From Deltaproteobacteria bacterium (GTDB taxonomy: Bacteria > Desulfobacterota > Syntrophia > Syntrophales > UBA5619): 15,956 bases of DNA. Positions 1 through 6,265 of this stretch are shown piece after piece. Where the stretch lies: assembly GCA_026388365.1 (NCBI GenBank), contig JAPLJW010000314.1:1-15956 (forward strand). Reading direction: 5' to 3'. The translations under genes and the position numbers were made by a program. The notes beneath the pieces are model-generated. The model was not told the DNA's origin, ran no database searches, and saw only the letters and a program-made list of their open reading frames with translations. Positions within the stretch are counted from its first letter, which is position 1. Every line of letters begins with the position of its first letter.

Positions 1-2
1 AC

Positions 3-1058
3 CCGCTTCGGGGACAGAACAACGTCCAGGGTGCCTGCGACATGGGTGCGCTCCCCAACGTGCTGCCCGCCTATCAGCCGGTCGCCAACGATGAGGCGCG
101 GACCAAGTTTGAAAAGGTCTGGAATGTGACGCTTCCGGCCAAACCGGGAAAAACCATCCTGGAAATGATGGAAGCCGCCCACAAAGGAGAGATCAAAGCC
201 CTCTATGTCATGGGTGAAAACCCGATGGTGTCCGATCCGGACCTTTCCCATGTCGAGGCGTCTCTGAAACACCTGGATCTCCTCATCGTTCAGGATATCT
301 TCCTGACGGAGACGGCGAAGCTTGCCGACGTGGTCCTCCCCGCCGCCTGCTTTGCCGAAAAGGACGGCACCTTCACCAACACGGAAAGAAGGGTCCAGCG
401 CATCCGGAAAGCCGTTCCGGCGCCCGGACAGGCGAAGGCGGACTGGGAGATCATCGCCGGCATCTCCACAAGAATGGGCTATCCCATGGGATACGCCTCG
501 GCAGGCGAGATCATGGCGGAGATCAACGCCGTCACCCCGAGCTATGCGGGGATCACCTATGAGCGTCTCGAGAAGGAAGGAATCCAGTGGCCCTGTCCCA
601 ACACGGACCATCCGGGAACCCGTTTCCTCCACAAGGACCGGTTCAGCCGGGGACGCGGACTCTTCCATGCCATCGAGTATCTCCCGCCGGCAGAGCTGCC
701 CAGTGATGAATATCCGATCATCCTGTCCACGGGGCGGGTCCTCTACCATTACCATACCGGCACGATGACGCGGCTCTCCAAGGGATCCATGGAACGTTGC
801 CCCGAATCCCTGGTTGAGATCAATCCTCTGGACGCGGAGAAGCTCGGCATCGGGGACGGACAGACCGTCAAGGTGACCTCACGACGCGGCATGCTGCAGG
901 CCAAAGCGAAAATAACCACCCGTTCCGACCGGGGGACGATTTTCATGAATTTCCACTTCCACGAGGCGGCGGTCAACCTCCTGACCAACCCGGCGCTCGA
1001 TCCCATCGGAAAGATTCCGGAGTACAAGGTCTGCGCCGTCCGGGTGGAGGCTGCCTGA
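3..1058 (+). CDS. fdhA: Formate dehydrogenase alpha subunit, C-terminal part (partial)
   Basis: The reading frame is open from base 3, so the gene starts upstream of the window. The first visible residues (PLRGQNNVQGACDMGALPNV) match a highly conserved stretch of molybdopterin formate dehydrogenase alpha subunits. The middle contains the ALYVMGENP and DIFLTETAKLADVVLPA motifs of the molybdopterin oxidoreductase core. From about base 715 (YPIILSTGR...HTGTMTR) runs the molybdopterin dinucleotide-binding C-terminal domain. The N-terminal iron-sulfur part and the active-site Cys/Sec region are outside the window. The family oxidises formate or reduces CO2, usually with iron-sulfur and flavin partner subunits. 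The gene is followed after about 80 bases by a formate/oxalate-type transporter, which fits a role in formate metabolism. It ends at TGA 1056-1058. The family assignment is firm; the exact FDH subtype is not visible. Confidence 0.93.
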   Translation, partial: PLRGQNNVQGACDMGALPNVLPAYQPVANDEARTKFEKVWNVTLPAKPGKTILEMMEAAHKGEIKALYVMGENPMVSDPDLSHVEASLKHLDLLIVQDIFLTETAKLADVVLPAACFAEKDGTFTNTERRVQRIRKAVPAPGQAKADWEIIAGISTRMGYPMGYASAGEIMAEINAVTPSYAGITYERLEKEGIQWPCPNTDHPGTRFLHKDRFSRGRGLFHAIEYLPPAELPSDEYPIILSTGRVLYHYHTGTMTRLSKGSMERCPESLVEINPLDAEKLGIGDGQTVKVTSRRGMLQAKAKITTRSDRGTIFMNFHFHEAAVNLLTNPALDPIGKIPEYKVCAVRVEAA

Positions 1059-1138
1059 AAAGGCATTTGGATCGTTTGCGTTCCCCGGTGTTTCCGGGGG
1101 TGATTGAAATCATATTGAATAATGGAGGAGGATACAAG

Positions 1139-2374
1139 ATGGCAGAGGAAAGACTGGAAAGCAAACGCTGGGGGATCGCGATGGCCGCCGTTGTCATGCA
1201 GTTGAGCCTGGGGACGGTTTATGCGTGGTCCGTATTCAAGAAGCCGCTGATGACGGCGCACGGCTGGGGGGAGACGGAGACGCAGGTCACCTTCATGATC
1301 TGCATCGGCATGATCGGGATTGCCGCCGCCTTCGGCGGAGCCCTGGTGGACAAGAGGGGTCCCCGTTTTGTGGCGACGCTGGGAGGGATTTTGTTCGGGA
1401 TCGGCACCCTTTTGGCGGGCCTGGCGGACCAGCTCGGGAACATCTATTTGCTCTATCTGGGTTTCGGCTTGATAGCCGGCCTGGGGAACGGATTCGGCTA
1501 TGTGACGCCGATCGCGACGCTGATCCGCTGGTTTCCGGACAAGCGGGGCCTGGTGACGGGTCTGGCCGTCATGGGATTCGGCTTCGGCGCCTTCTTCATG
1601 GGAAAGATCGCCCCGGGGATGGTCAACGGCATGGGCGTCGCCACGACCTTCTACATCCTGGGGATCGTTTTCCTGATCCTGGTGACGGCGGCCGCGCAGT
1701 TTTACAAGAACCCCCCCAAAGGCTGGCTCCCGGCAGGCTTCACGCCGCCCAAGACGGCGGCATCCGCCGCGCAGTCCTTCACCTTCGACGAGGCCAAGAA
1801 GACCCCGCAGTGGTGGATGTTGTGGGCGATGCTCTGCCTGAACATCTCCGCGGGCCTGGGTCTGCTCTCGCAGCTCTCCCCGATGGCGCAGGATATCATC
1901 GGCAAGACGCAGGGGATCACCGATCCGAAGGCGCTTGCGCTGGCCGGCGGGACGATCCTGGCGATCGCCTCGATCTTCAACGGCCTGGGGCGCCTTTTCT
2001 GGGCCTGGCTTTCCGACGCGATCGGCCGGAAGAACATCTTCATGATCATGTTCATTACGCAGGCCATTCTCTATATTCTTTTGCCGCAGATCAGCAGCCA
2101 GTTGATTTTCACCGTGATTGCCTGCTATTTACTGGCCTGCTACGGCGGGGGATTCGCGACGATGCCGGCCTTTGCCGCCGACTCCTTCGGGCCGGCCTAT
2201 ATCGGCCGGGTGTACGGGATCATGCTGACCGCCTGGTCGGTTGCCGGAGTCATCGGCCCGCTGGTATTCGCGCAGCTCAAGGGGATTGCCCTTTATGTGG
2301 CGGCGGGGCTTCTGATTGTGGGGTTTTTCATCGCCCTCGGCTACAAGCGGCCGGAGCCCAAGAAGGCGGCGTAA
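1139..2374 (+). CDS. OFA-family MFS transporter (oxalate/formate antiporter-like)
   Basis: This is a 411-residue polytopic membrane protein with about 12 hydrophobic helices. The N-terminal helix carries LGTVYAWSVFKKPL, a signature of the OFA (oxalate/formate antiporter) branch of the major facilitator superfamily. An MFS motif-A-like loop, GGALVDKRGPR, lies around residues 66-76, and a related RLFWAWLSDAIGRKN loop is in the second half. I chose the ATG at 1139 because GGAGGAGG lies just upstream; an upstream in-frame start at 1067 has no such site. OFA members exchange small carboxylates. The position directly after fdhA suggests formate or a related acid as substrate, but the substrate cannot be read from the sequence. 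It is probably co-transcribed with fdhA and ends before a strong terminator. Confidence 0.9.
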   Translation: MAEERLESKRWGIAMAAVVMQLSLGTVYAWSVFKKPLMTAHGWGETETQVTFMICIGMIGIAAAFGGALVDKRGPRFVATLGGILFGIGTLLAGLADQLGNIYLLYLGFGLIAGLGNGFGYVTPIATLIRWFPDKRGLVTGLAVMGFGFGAFFMGKIAPGMVNGMGVATTFYILGIVFLILVTAAAQFYKNPPKGWLPAGFTPPKTAASAAQSFTFDEAKKTPQWWMLWAMLCLNISAGLGLLSQLSPMAQDIIGKTQGITDPKALALAGGTILAIASIFNGLGRLFWAWLSDAIGRKNIFMIMFITQAILYILLPQISSQLIFTVIACYLLACYGGGFATMPAFAADSFGPAYIGRVYGIMLTAWSVAGVIGPLVFAQLKGIALYVAAGLLIVGFFIALGYKRPEPKKAA

Positions 2375-2468
2375 CCGCCTGACTCGGGGATATACCGCCC
2401 CGCGGTTCAATGGACCCCGTCCCCCGATGATCGCGATACTTCACCGGGATCATGGGTTGAAACAGCGG

Positions 2469-2501
2469 CGCCCGCCGGTTCTTCCGGCGGGCGTCTTTTT
2501 T
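2469..2501 (+). terminator. Rho-independent terminator after the transporter gene
   Basis: A perfect 10-bp GC stem (2469-2478 with 2484-2493) and a 5-nt loop are followed by TCTTTTTT. It lies about 95 bases after the transporter stop and between two convergent genes, so the stem may also slow transcription coming from the amidase side, although it lacks a good U-run in that direction. Confidence 0.9.
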
Positions 2502-2546
2502 ATATTCATGCTGCCGTGGCCCTGTGCGCAGGGCAGGAATTGCACC

Positions 2547-3980
2547 TTATTCAGGAGGATGTTGCGCTCCTGCGGGGGTGGGAAGAACCAGTTTCCGGTC
2601 GATAAAAAGGGGGTCCGGGCGCTTGAGATGATTGAGTTCCATGAGGACACGGATCGTCGTGCCGTGTCTTGCGGCGATCGCACCGAGCGTATCGCCCCTT
2701 TTCACCCGGTAGGTCGTTCCAGATTTCGAAGCGGGGTCATGCTTCCCGGCGACGGTCCGCTTCACCTTCCCTTTCTCTTCCCCGATGGAAGGATGCCGTG
2801 ATTTTGGTTCTTCATTCTTTACGGGGGAAACGGTTACGTCTGCCGGCGGGATGGGCGGCAGAAATTCAACAACGGAGCGGGCCACCACTTCCGCGATCCA
2901 CGTCTGAAAACGGTCGCTCCGCAAAAGTTTTTCCTCTTTCACATTGGAAATATAGGCGGTTTCGACCAGAATCGACGGAATTTCCGGGAGCTTGAGCACA
3001 AAGAAAGGCGCCTCCTGAACGGTCGCGAATTTCAGGCGGTTGGTCGCACCCAGCTTTCTGAGGAGCACACTGCCGAAATTCCTGGACTGGTTTATGGTAT
3101 GGGTCTGGAACATGTCGAGGATGATCGGGTCGGAGACATCGTTTCCCTCCCCGTTGGGAACCCCGCCGACGATGTCGGCCAGGTTTTCATTCCTGGCAAG
3201 AATCTTCGCCGCCTCGCTGCTCGCCGCCCCGGTGGAAAGGCAGTAAACCGAACTGCCGCTGGCCCCCCGGTTTCTGGCCGCATCCGCATGGATGCTCACG
3301 AACAGATCCGCCCCGTATTCCCTCGCGATCATGAGCCTTTTCTTGAACGATACATAATAGTCGCCGTCCCGGGTCAGAAAGGCGCGGTAACCTTCCTTGC
3401 CGTTCAGGATATCCCGCAGCTTTTTTGCGATCGCCAGCACGACATTCTTTTCAAAGGTCCTTCCTTTCCCGACCGCCCCCGGGGCATCGCCCCCGTGACC
3501 GGGATCGATCACGACGACCCGGGCCTTGTGCGTGACCTTGATCCGTTCCCGGGCCTCGCTCTCCTGTTTTGCGGCATCCGGCAGGACGAGATCGACAACG
3601 ATCCGGTACGGCTTGTCCTGAAATGGTTTTAATTTGAAAACCGTGGTCTGGACCGGACCGGGGAGGGACAGTTCCACGCGCACTCCGGAACGTGGACGGG
3701 GGGAAAGGGCAATCCCCTCCAGCCCCGGTTTCTTCAGGATCGTAATGCCGGGAAGATGGGAAGGCAGCGCGGTCTCCTCCAGATCGACCGCGATTGCCCT
3801 CTCCCCCTTATCGACGGTGAATGAGACATCCTCGCTTACGTCGATCACGACCCGGGTATGGTCAGGCGCCACCCAGTGGCGGATGTTCAGGATCTGGTTC
3901 AAGGCCAGGGCGCAGGACGGCCAACCGGATCCGAAGATCCATACGACCAGAATCACGAAGAGCTTCACGGCACGGGGCAT
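2547..3980 (-). CDS. N-acetylmuramoyl-L-alanine amidase (AMIN + Amidase_3 + LysM)
   Basis: This 477-residue periplasmic murein hydrolase cuts the amide bond between MurNAc and the stem peptide, usually during daughter-cell separation (AmiC type). A signal peptide is visible at residues 1-26 (hydrophobic core, then PSCALA). An AMIN domain spans roughly 28-132. Amidase_3 starts at 153 (VVVIDPGHGG) and ends near 375; its zinc ligands are His162, Glu177 and His231 (SIHAD), and the catalytic Glu340 is in ILVETAYISN. A basic, low-complexity linker leads to a C-terminal LysM domain at 422-467 (TYRVKRGDTLGAIAARHG), which binds peptidoglycan glycan. All key residues are present. The AMIN domain probably targets the septum. 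The gene stands alone, convergent with the transporter gene, with a promoter candidate at 4055-4083. Confidence 0.95.
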   Translation of the reverse strand: MPRAVKLFVILVVWIFGSGWPSCALALNQILNIRHWVAPDHTRVVIDVSEDVSFTVDKGERAIAVDLEETALPSHLPGITILKKPGLEGIALSPRPRSGVRVELSLPGPVQTTVFKLKPFQDKPYRIVVDLVLPDAAKQESEARERIKVTHKARVVVIDPGHGGDAPGAVGKGRTFEKNVVLAIAKKLRDILNGKEGYRAFLTRDGDYYVSFKKRLMIAREYGADLFVSIHADAARNRGASGSSVYCLSTGAASSEAAKILARNENLADIVGGVPNGEGNDVSDPIILDMFQTHTINQSRNFGSVLLRKLGATNRLKFATVQEAPFFVLKLPEIPSILVETAYISNVKEEKLLRSDRFQTWIAEVVARSVVEFLPPIPPADVTVSPVKNEEPKSRHPSIGEEKGKVKRTVAGKHDPASKSGTTYRVKRGDTLGAIAARHGTTIRVLMELNHLKRPDPLFIDRKLVLPTPAGAQHPPE

Positions 3981-4054
3981 ATCCGCTTACCTACATTGGA
4001 CGTTCTCATGGCCAGCCGCCGCAATTCCGGGGCGGCTTCGTAAAAATTTCGAGA

Positions 4055-4083
4055 AATGTATCAGCTCCGGAAAACAAATTCAA
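4055..4083 (-). promoter_or_regulatory. Candidate sigma-70-type promoter of the amidase gene
   Basis: On the minus strand, TTGAAT (4083-4078), a 17-nt spacer and TACATT (4060-4055) form a plausible -35/-10 pair about 75 bases before the amidase start. The leader then contains a perfect 7-bp hairpin (AGCCGCC/GGCGGCT, about 4014-4037). Confidence 0.45.
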
Positions 4084-4173
4084 CTCCGATTGCGAAAAGA
4101 GATTGACATGGCGCACCGTTGATGGCATGGATACCGCCGCGCGGGATCCGCTGAGAGGCCGCATGAAAAAGGG

Positions 4174-4202
4174 TTGAATATTTGCCCTTCCCGTAGTATG
4201 TT
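4174..4202 (+). promoter_or_regulatory. Candidate promoter of tRNA-Arg
   Basis: TTGAAT (4174-4179), a 17-nt spacer and TATGTT (4197-4202) would start transcription about 35 bases before the tRNA. The placement suits a short tRNA leader. Confidence 0.45.
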
Positions 4203-4241
4203 TAATGTCATCAGGCGTTTGCGTCGGTGAGCGTCATTCAG

Positions 4242-4318
4242 GGGCGATTAGCTCAGTTGGATAGAGCGCTGGTCTCCGGAACCAGAGGCCGTGGGTTCAA
4301 GTCCCACATCGCCTACCA
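4242..4318 (+). tRNA. tRNA-Arg (anticodon CCG)
   Basis: A 77-nt cloverleaf can be drawn. The acceptor GGGCGAT (4242-4248) pairs with ATCGCCT (4308-4314, one G-U pair). The D arm contains AGCTCAGTTGGATAGAGC, the anticodon stem is CTGGT/ACCAG around loop CTCCGGA with anticodon CCG, and the T arm is GTGGG-TTCAAGT-CCCAC. Discriminator A and an encoded CCA end at 4318. The part from 4270 to 4318 recurs at 13916-13964: an element has integrated into the 3' part of the gene and restored it, so the present 3' portion was probably donated by the element. Confidence 0.97.
4270..4318 (+). repeat. attL: 49-bp attachment core inside tRNA-Arg
   Basis: This 49-bp stretch is identical to 13916-13964. It begins at the last base of the 5' anticodon-stem region and runs through the anticodon loop and T arm to the encoded CCA. 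Identity stops abruptly on both sides (4269 C versus 13915 T; 4319 G versus 13965 T). The symmetrical anticodon arm inside it is the usual strand-exchange region for tyrosine integrases that use tRNA genes. Confidence 0.95.
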
Positions 4319-4328
4319 GAATTAAAAC

Positions 4329-4366
4329 AGGGGGTTAGACAAATAATCTGACCCCCTAATTTTTTA
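4329..4366 (+). terminator. Element-borne terminator just downstream of tRNA-Arg
   Basis: An 11-bp stem AGGGGGTTAGA/TCTGACCCCCT (4329-4339 with 4347-4357, one mismatch) and a 7-nt loop are followed by AATTTTTT. It starts 10 bases after the CCA, inside the element. It would end the tRNA transcript and shield the element from chromosomal read-through. Confidence 0.85.
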
Positions 4367-4377
4367 TCTGATAACGA

Positions 4378-4398
4378 TTTCCAACCCAATTTCCAACC
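4378..4398 (+). repeat. Paired TTTCCAACC repeats near attL (candidate integrase arm sites)
   Basis: Two copies of TTTCCAACC lie at 4378-4386 and 4390-4398, 12 bp apart. The same pair, with the same spacing, occurs at 13767-13787 on the other side of the element. Matched repeats on both sides of the core are what arm-type integrase sites in attP look like. Confidence 0.55.
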
Positions 4399-4409
4399 TC
4401 TTAGGGCAA

Positions 4410-4436
4410 TAAAAAGGGCGGATCTTCACCCGCCCC
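4410..4436 (-). terminator. Terminator at the end of the minus-strand element genes
   Basis: On the minus strand a 6-bp stem GGGCGG/CCGCCC (4435-4430 with 4421-4416), loop of 8 nt, is followed by TTTTTATT. It lies about 27 bases after the stop of the last minus-strand gene (4463). Confidence 0.75.
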
Positions 4437-4462
4437 GGCCGTCTCCATAGACGCCCATGATG

Positions 4463-4705
4463 TCACCCCTTCTTTTGCAGGCCTTCTGGAGTTATATCGA
4501 TTATACCTTTCCCGCCTTTGAAATTTTTAACAATCCGATCCAGCAATTTTATTTGCATTTCAAATTCCTTCTGTGCCAGCTTTATATCGGTCGGATCATA
4601 ATTGGTGTAGCCATCTTTACCTTTCGTTGTAAGCTGTTTCATCCGCTCATTGCTCTGCTCGATCATGGTTAAAATTAAATCTATAATCTTTTCCTCTTTA
4701 TACAT
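4463..4705 (-). CDS. Small hypothetical protein (80 aa)
   Basis: I do not recognise a family. The 80-residue protein is charged and mostly helical (YKEEKIIDLILTMIEQSNERM..., then KLAQKEFEMQIKLLDRIVKNF), ending with a basic tail; it looks cytoplasmic, without signal or membrane segments. A good ribosome binding site, AAGGAAGGTG, precedes the ATG. It is the last gene of the minus-strand series, 47 bases after the 123-aa gene and directly before a terminator, so these two are probably co-transcribed. The position at the att-distal end of a satellite fits an accessory gene, but no function can be inferred. Confidence 0.7.
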   Translation of the reverse strand: MYKEEKIIDLILTMIEQSNERMKQLTTKGKDGYTNYDPTDIKLAQKEFEMQIKLLDRIVKNFKGGKGIIDITPEGLQKKG

Positions 4706-4752
4706 TTTGACACCTTCCTTTCCGTTAGGGGCCAGGTTGCCCCGCCCCCGGT

Positions 4753-5124
4753 CTATGCCGTCGCTGCCCTCAATACCTCTTCCTGTCTCGGCCTGAAAAC
4801 AACCCCGAGCATGGTTTCCGGCAATACATATTGCTCATACATGGCCCTCTCTATTTCGACCCTCCCGTAATTTTTATCGATGTAATCTGCGGCCTCATCG
4901 GTTTTTTCCTCTGCCCGTTCAAGAAGTGCCAAGGCAATGTAAGCCACTTTTACAACGTCATCGTCATCTTCCCTATTCCGTTGCATCTCCAGAAAATCCC
5001 GCAAGGGGGCCATTTTTGAATTCATAACATCTTCCACAGTCTCGGTATATGTGTTTATGATTTCACCCCTTTCGTTTCGATAAACACACTTCCCCTCGCT
5101 CATTTCCTTTGTGATCTTATCCAT
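4753..5124 (-). CDS. Hypothetical protein (123 aa)
   Basis: I do not recognise a family. I chose the ATG at 5124 because GGGGGAG sits just upstream; a GTG at 5136 would add four residues. The protein has an N-terminal part with KCVYRNERGEIINTYTETVEDV, then an acidic stretch (NREDDDD) and helical regions (VVKVAYIALALLERAEEKTDEAADYIDKNYG). No signal peptide or membrane span is visible. Its leader contains a large hairpin (5166-5228) followed by GTTTTTATTT on this strand, which may terminate or attenuate transcription entering the gene. It forms a pair with the downstream 80-aa gene. Confidence 0.7.
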   Translation of the reverse strand: MDKITKEMSEGKCVYRNERGEIINTYTETVEDVMNSKMAPLRDFLEMQRNREDDDDVVKVAYIALALLERAEEKTDEAADYIDKNYGRVEIERAMYEQYVLPETMLGVVFRPRQEEVLRAATA

Positions 5125-5165
5125 CGCTCCCCCCACCTTTCCGGCCTATGGCCTTAAATAAAAAC

Positions 5166-5228
5166 GCCTGAAGATTTTCCCGGTCCGTGAGAACCGCCCG
5201 GCCGTCACCAGCTCGGGAATCTTCAGGC
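5166..5228. repeat. Long inverted repeat (15-bp stem with a 2-nt bulge)
   Basis: GCCTGAAGATT at 5166-5176 pairs perfectly with AATCTTCAGGC at 5218-5228, and the stem continues with CCCG/CGGG after a TT bulge. The roughly 29-nt interior contains a GTGA/TCAC mini-stem and the GC-rich CCGCCCGGCCG. Read on the minus strand it is followed by GTTTTTATTT, so it may work as a terminator or attenuator in front of the 123-aa gene. It could also be an RNA or a protein-binding site. Confidence 0.6.
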
Positions 5229-5283
5229 ATTGTTTTGAAGTCGTCTTTTTCATGTCTCACGGTTCGGAAGTTTATGTTAAATA

Positions 5284-5303
5284 CCCGATATACCCTATAC
5301 GGG
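5284..5303 (+). promoter_or_regulatory. Imperfect palindrome upstream of the RHH gene (possible operator)
   Basis: CCCGATATACCCTATACGGG is an imperfect dyad about 45 bases before the ribbon-helix-helix start. A related half-site, CCGTATCG, lies at about 5338-5345. Ribbon-helix-helix regulators commonly bind short repeated or dyad sites in their own promoter, so this is a candidate operator. This is inference. Confidence 0.3.
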
Positions 5304-5349
5304 CAATGTCAAGCATTTATTTATTGCATTTTCATACCGTATCGTTTAT

Positions 5350-5532
5350 ATGTCAACTATGCCAACATCGAAGCCCACAATAATAATTGTCATGGAAGAT
5401 GATCTGCTCACCCGGATCGATGATTTCCGTTTCGGGAATCGCATCAATTCACGGTCTGAAGCGATCCGCCGCCTGATCGAGGAGGGCTTGAAAGCCTCAA
5501 ATCCACCCAAACCAAAGCCCCGGAAAAATTAA
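5350..5532 (+). CDS. Ribbon-helix-helix (CopG-like) DNA-binding protein
   Basis: This 60-residue protein has a beta strand (KPTIIIVMEDDLLTRIDDF) followed by two helices (NSRSEAIRRLIEEGLKA), the usual MetJ/Arc/CopG ribbon-helix-helix pattern. The SRSEAIRRLIEEGL stretch is typical. A short basic proline-rich tail, PKPKPRKN, ends it. It is the only clear plus-strand gene in the element, opposite to all its neighbours. There is no convincing ribosome binding site; another ATG lies 9 bases further in. It is probably a small transcriptional repressor of itself or of the divergent 123-aa gene. No toxin or partner gene is seen downstream on the same strand, so a toxin-antitoxin role is not supported. 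Confidence 0.75.
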   Translation: MSTMPTSKPTIIIVMEDDLLTRIDDFRFGNRINSRSEAIRRLIEEGLKASNPPKPKPRKN

Positions 5533-5538
5533 ACCCCC

Positions 5539-5877
5539 TCATATTCGCCCAGGTTGAACGATCGCCCTACGACGGGTCAACCTCCGTCCCGGTAGGAGAT
5601 CGCCCCGCTGCGCCTTAATCTTGGCGACAATGACGGGGTTGTGGAAAACCTCTGATGATTTGCGGGCACTTCTATCTGCTATTCCCGCATCCCTAATTGA
5701 CTCTTGCTTCCCCTTCAAATCGGCTGACCGGGCCGTTTTGGAACCGCCTGCGCTTTTTGGCAAGGAATCATATAATTCCCCGATCCTTGCTTCAATATCG
5801 AGAAGCATTTCCCCGGCATCCTGGCCGTCCCGAAGCGTCGCTTTCCGTTGGGCCTCTGTCATGCCGAGCTGATCCAT
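5539..5877 (-). CDS. Hypothetical protein with ParB/HTH-like segment (112 aa)
   Basis: The N-terminus (MTEAQRKATLRDGQDAGEMLLDIE) and the GKQESIRDAGIADRSARKSSEVFHNP segment resemble the dosage-spaced helix pair of small phage proteins with a KorB/ParB-like helix-turn-helix, but this similarity is recalled, not searched. No good ribosome binding site precedes the ATG at 5877; the ATG at 5862 is an alternative. The last 25 residues are arginine-rich and look unlike the rest. In another frame the same DNA ends with NLGEYEGV followed by a stop, so a late frameshift is possible. It is convergent with the RHH gene, 6 bases apart. A DNA-binding role is a guess. Confidence 0.5.
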   Translation of the reverse strand: MDQLGMTEAQRKATLRDGQDAGEMLLDIEARIGELYDSLPKSAGGSKTARSADLKGKQESIRDAGIADRSARKSSEVFHNPVIVAKIKAQRGDLLPGRRLTRRRAIVQPGRI

Positions 5878-5949
5878 GAGTTTGATCTTTGTCCGGTAAA
5901 ACTTTACGGCGGCGGCCCCGCTGCGTAGCCGTCCGGGGCGGTTGCGACC

Positions 5950-6057
5950 TCATGCCTCATCCAGTAAAATGATTATTGAGAGCGCCATAATCTCCTCGAT
6001 GTCTGGATCTTCATCACAAAAATTTTCCGGCCAAATTATTTCTACAACCCGCTCCAT
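5950..6057 (-). CDS. Small acidic hypothetical protein (35 aa)
   Basis: This short ORF starts at ATG 6057 after an AAGGTG ribosome binding site and encodes an acidic peptide: MERVVEIIWPENF, then DEDPDIEEIMALS and a hydrophobic IIILLDEA end. It is not recognisable. It starts 5 bases after the stop of another short ORF, downstream of the strong terminator that follows the capsid gene, so its expression would need read-through or a local promoter. Confidence 0.4.
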   Translation of the reverse strand: MERVVEIIWPENFCDEDPDIEEIMALSIIILLDEA

Positions 6058-6062
6058 TGTTT

Positions 6063-6197
6063 TCACCTTTTCGCTCCGGTCCGTAGATAGTCATCCGCCG
6101 GAAAAAAGGGGAGGGGTTGTTCCGATCCTGACAGTTCGGCCCCTCCCCTTGTTGGAGGTCCTTCGGCTATATATCCGCTTTTTACGCCCCCCGTCAT
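6063..6197 (-). CDS. Possible mini-gene overlapping a terminator (44 aa)
   Basis: An ORF starts at ATG 6197, overlapping the previous TGA stop (ATGA). It encodes MTGGVKSGYIAEGPPTRGG... and ends with DDYLRTGAKR, five bases before the 35-aa ORF. The junctions suggest coupled translation, but the strong hairpin/T6 terminator at 6102-6150 lies inside it, which argues that it may not be a real gene. No family is recognised. Confidence 0.25.
   Translation of the reverse strand: MTGGVKSGYIAEGPPTRGGAELSGSEQPLPFFPADDYLRTGAKR
6102..6150 (-). terminator. Strong terminator downstream of the capsid gene
   Basis: On the minus strand, AAGGGGAGGGG and CCCCTCCCCTT form a stem (6150-6140 with 6116-6108, extended by A/T pairs), with an inner CCGA/TCGG mini-stem. 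TTTTTT (6107-6102) follows. It lies about 115 bases after the capsid stop and would end the capsid transcript. Confidence 0.85.
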
Positions 6198-6219
6198 GGG
6201 CGAGGTCCCGCGGATATAT
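6169..6219. repeat. Inverted repeat ATATATCCGC / GCGGATATAT
   Basis: A perfect 10-bp inverted repeat (6169-6178 and 6210-6219) encloses a smaller CGCCC/GGGCG stem. It lies just after the capsid gene. Because each arm is centred on a near-palindromic ATATAT, it could be two operator sites rather than an RNA hairpin. Confidence 0.5.
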
Positions 6220-6265
6220 CCCCCGTTGCCGGCTTGGTCTTGGGACCATTTATTTCCCCCGGCAT
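6194..6265 (-). CDS. Possible mini-gene overlapping the capsid stop (23 aa)
   Basis: The capsid stop overlaps an ATG (TAATG). The resulting ORF encodes 23 residues starting MPGEINGPKTKPATG and ends in a TGA that overlaps the next ATG. Two successive overlap junctions are suggestive of translational coupling, but the peptide is too short to judge. Confidence 0.22.
   Translation of the reverse strand: MPGEINGPKTKPATGDISAGPRP

Noticed and set aside
1225..2382. Long plus-strand ORF of 385 aa in the transporter gene
   Set aside because: It is a +2 frame shadow of the OFA transporter, with the Arg/Asp/Gly/His-rich composition typical of such shadows in GC-rich DNA.
2520..2533. CCCTG/CAGGG hairpin after the amidase gene as its terminator
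   Set aside because: Only 5 bp with no T-run on the minus strand; it is too weak to call.
5350..5532. RHH gene as antitoxin of a toxin-antitoxin pair
   Set aside because: No gene follows it on the same strand; the next gene is convergent and does not look like a toxin.
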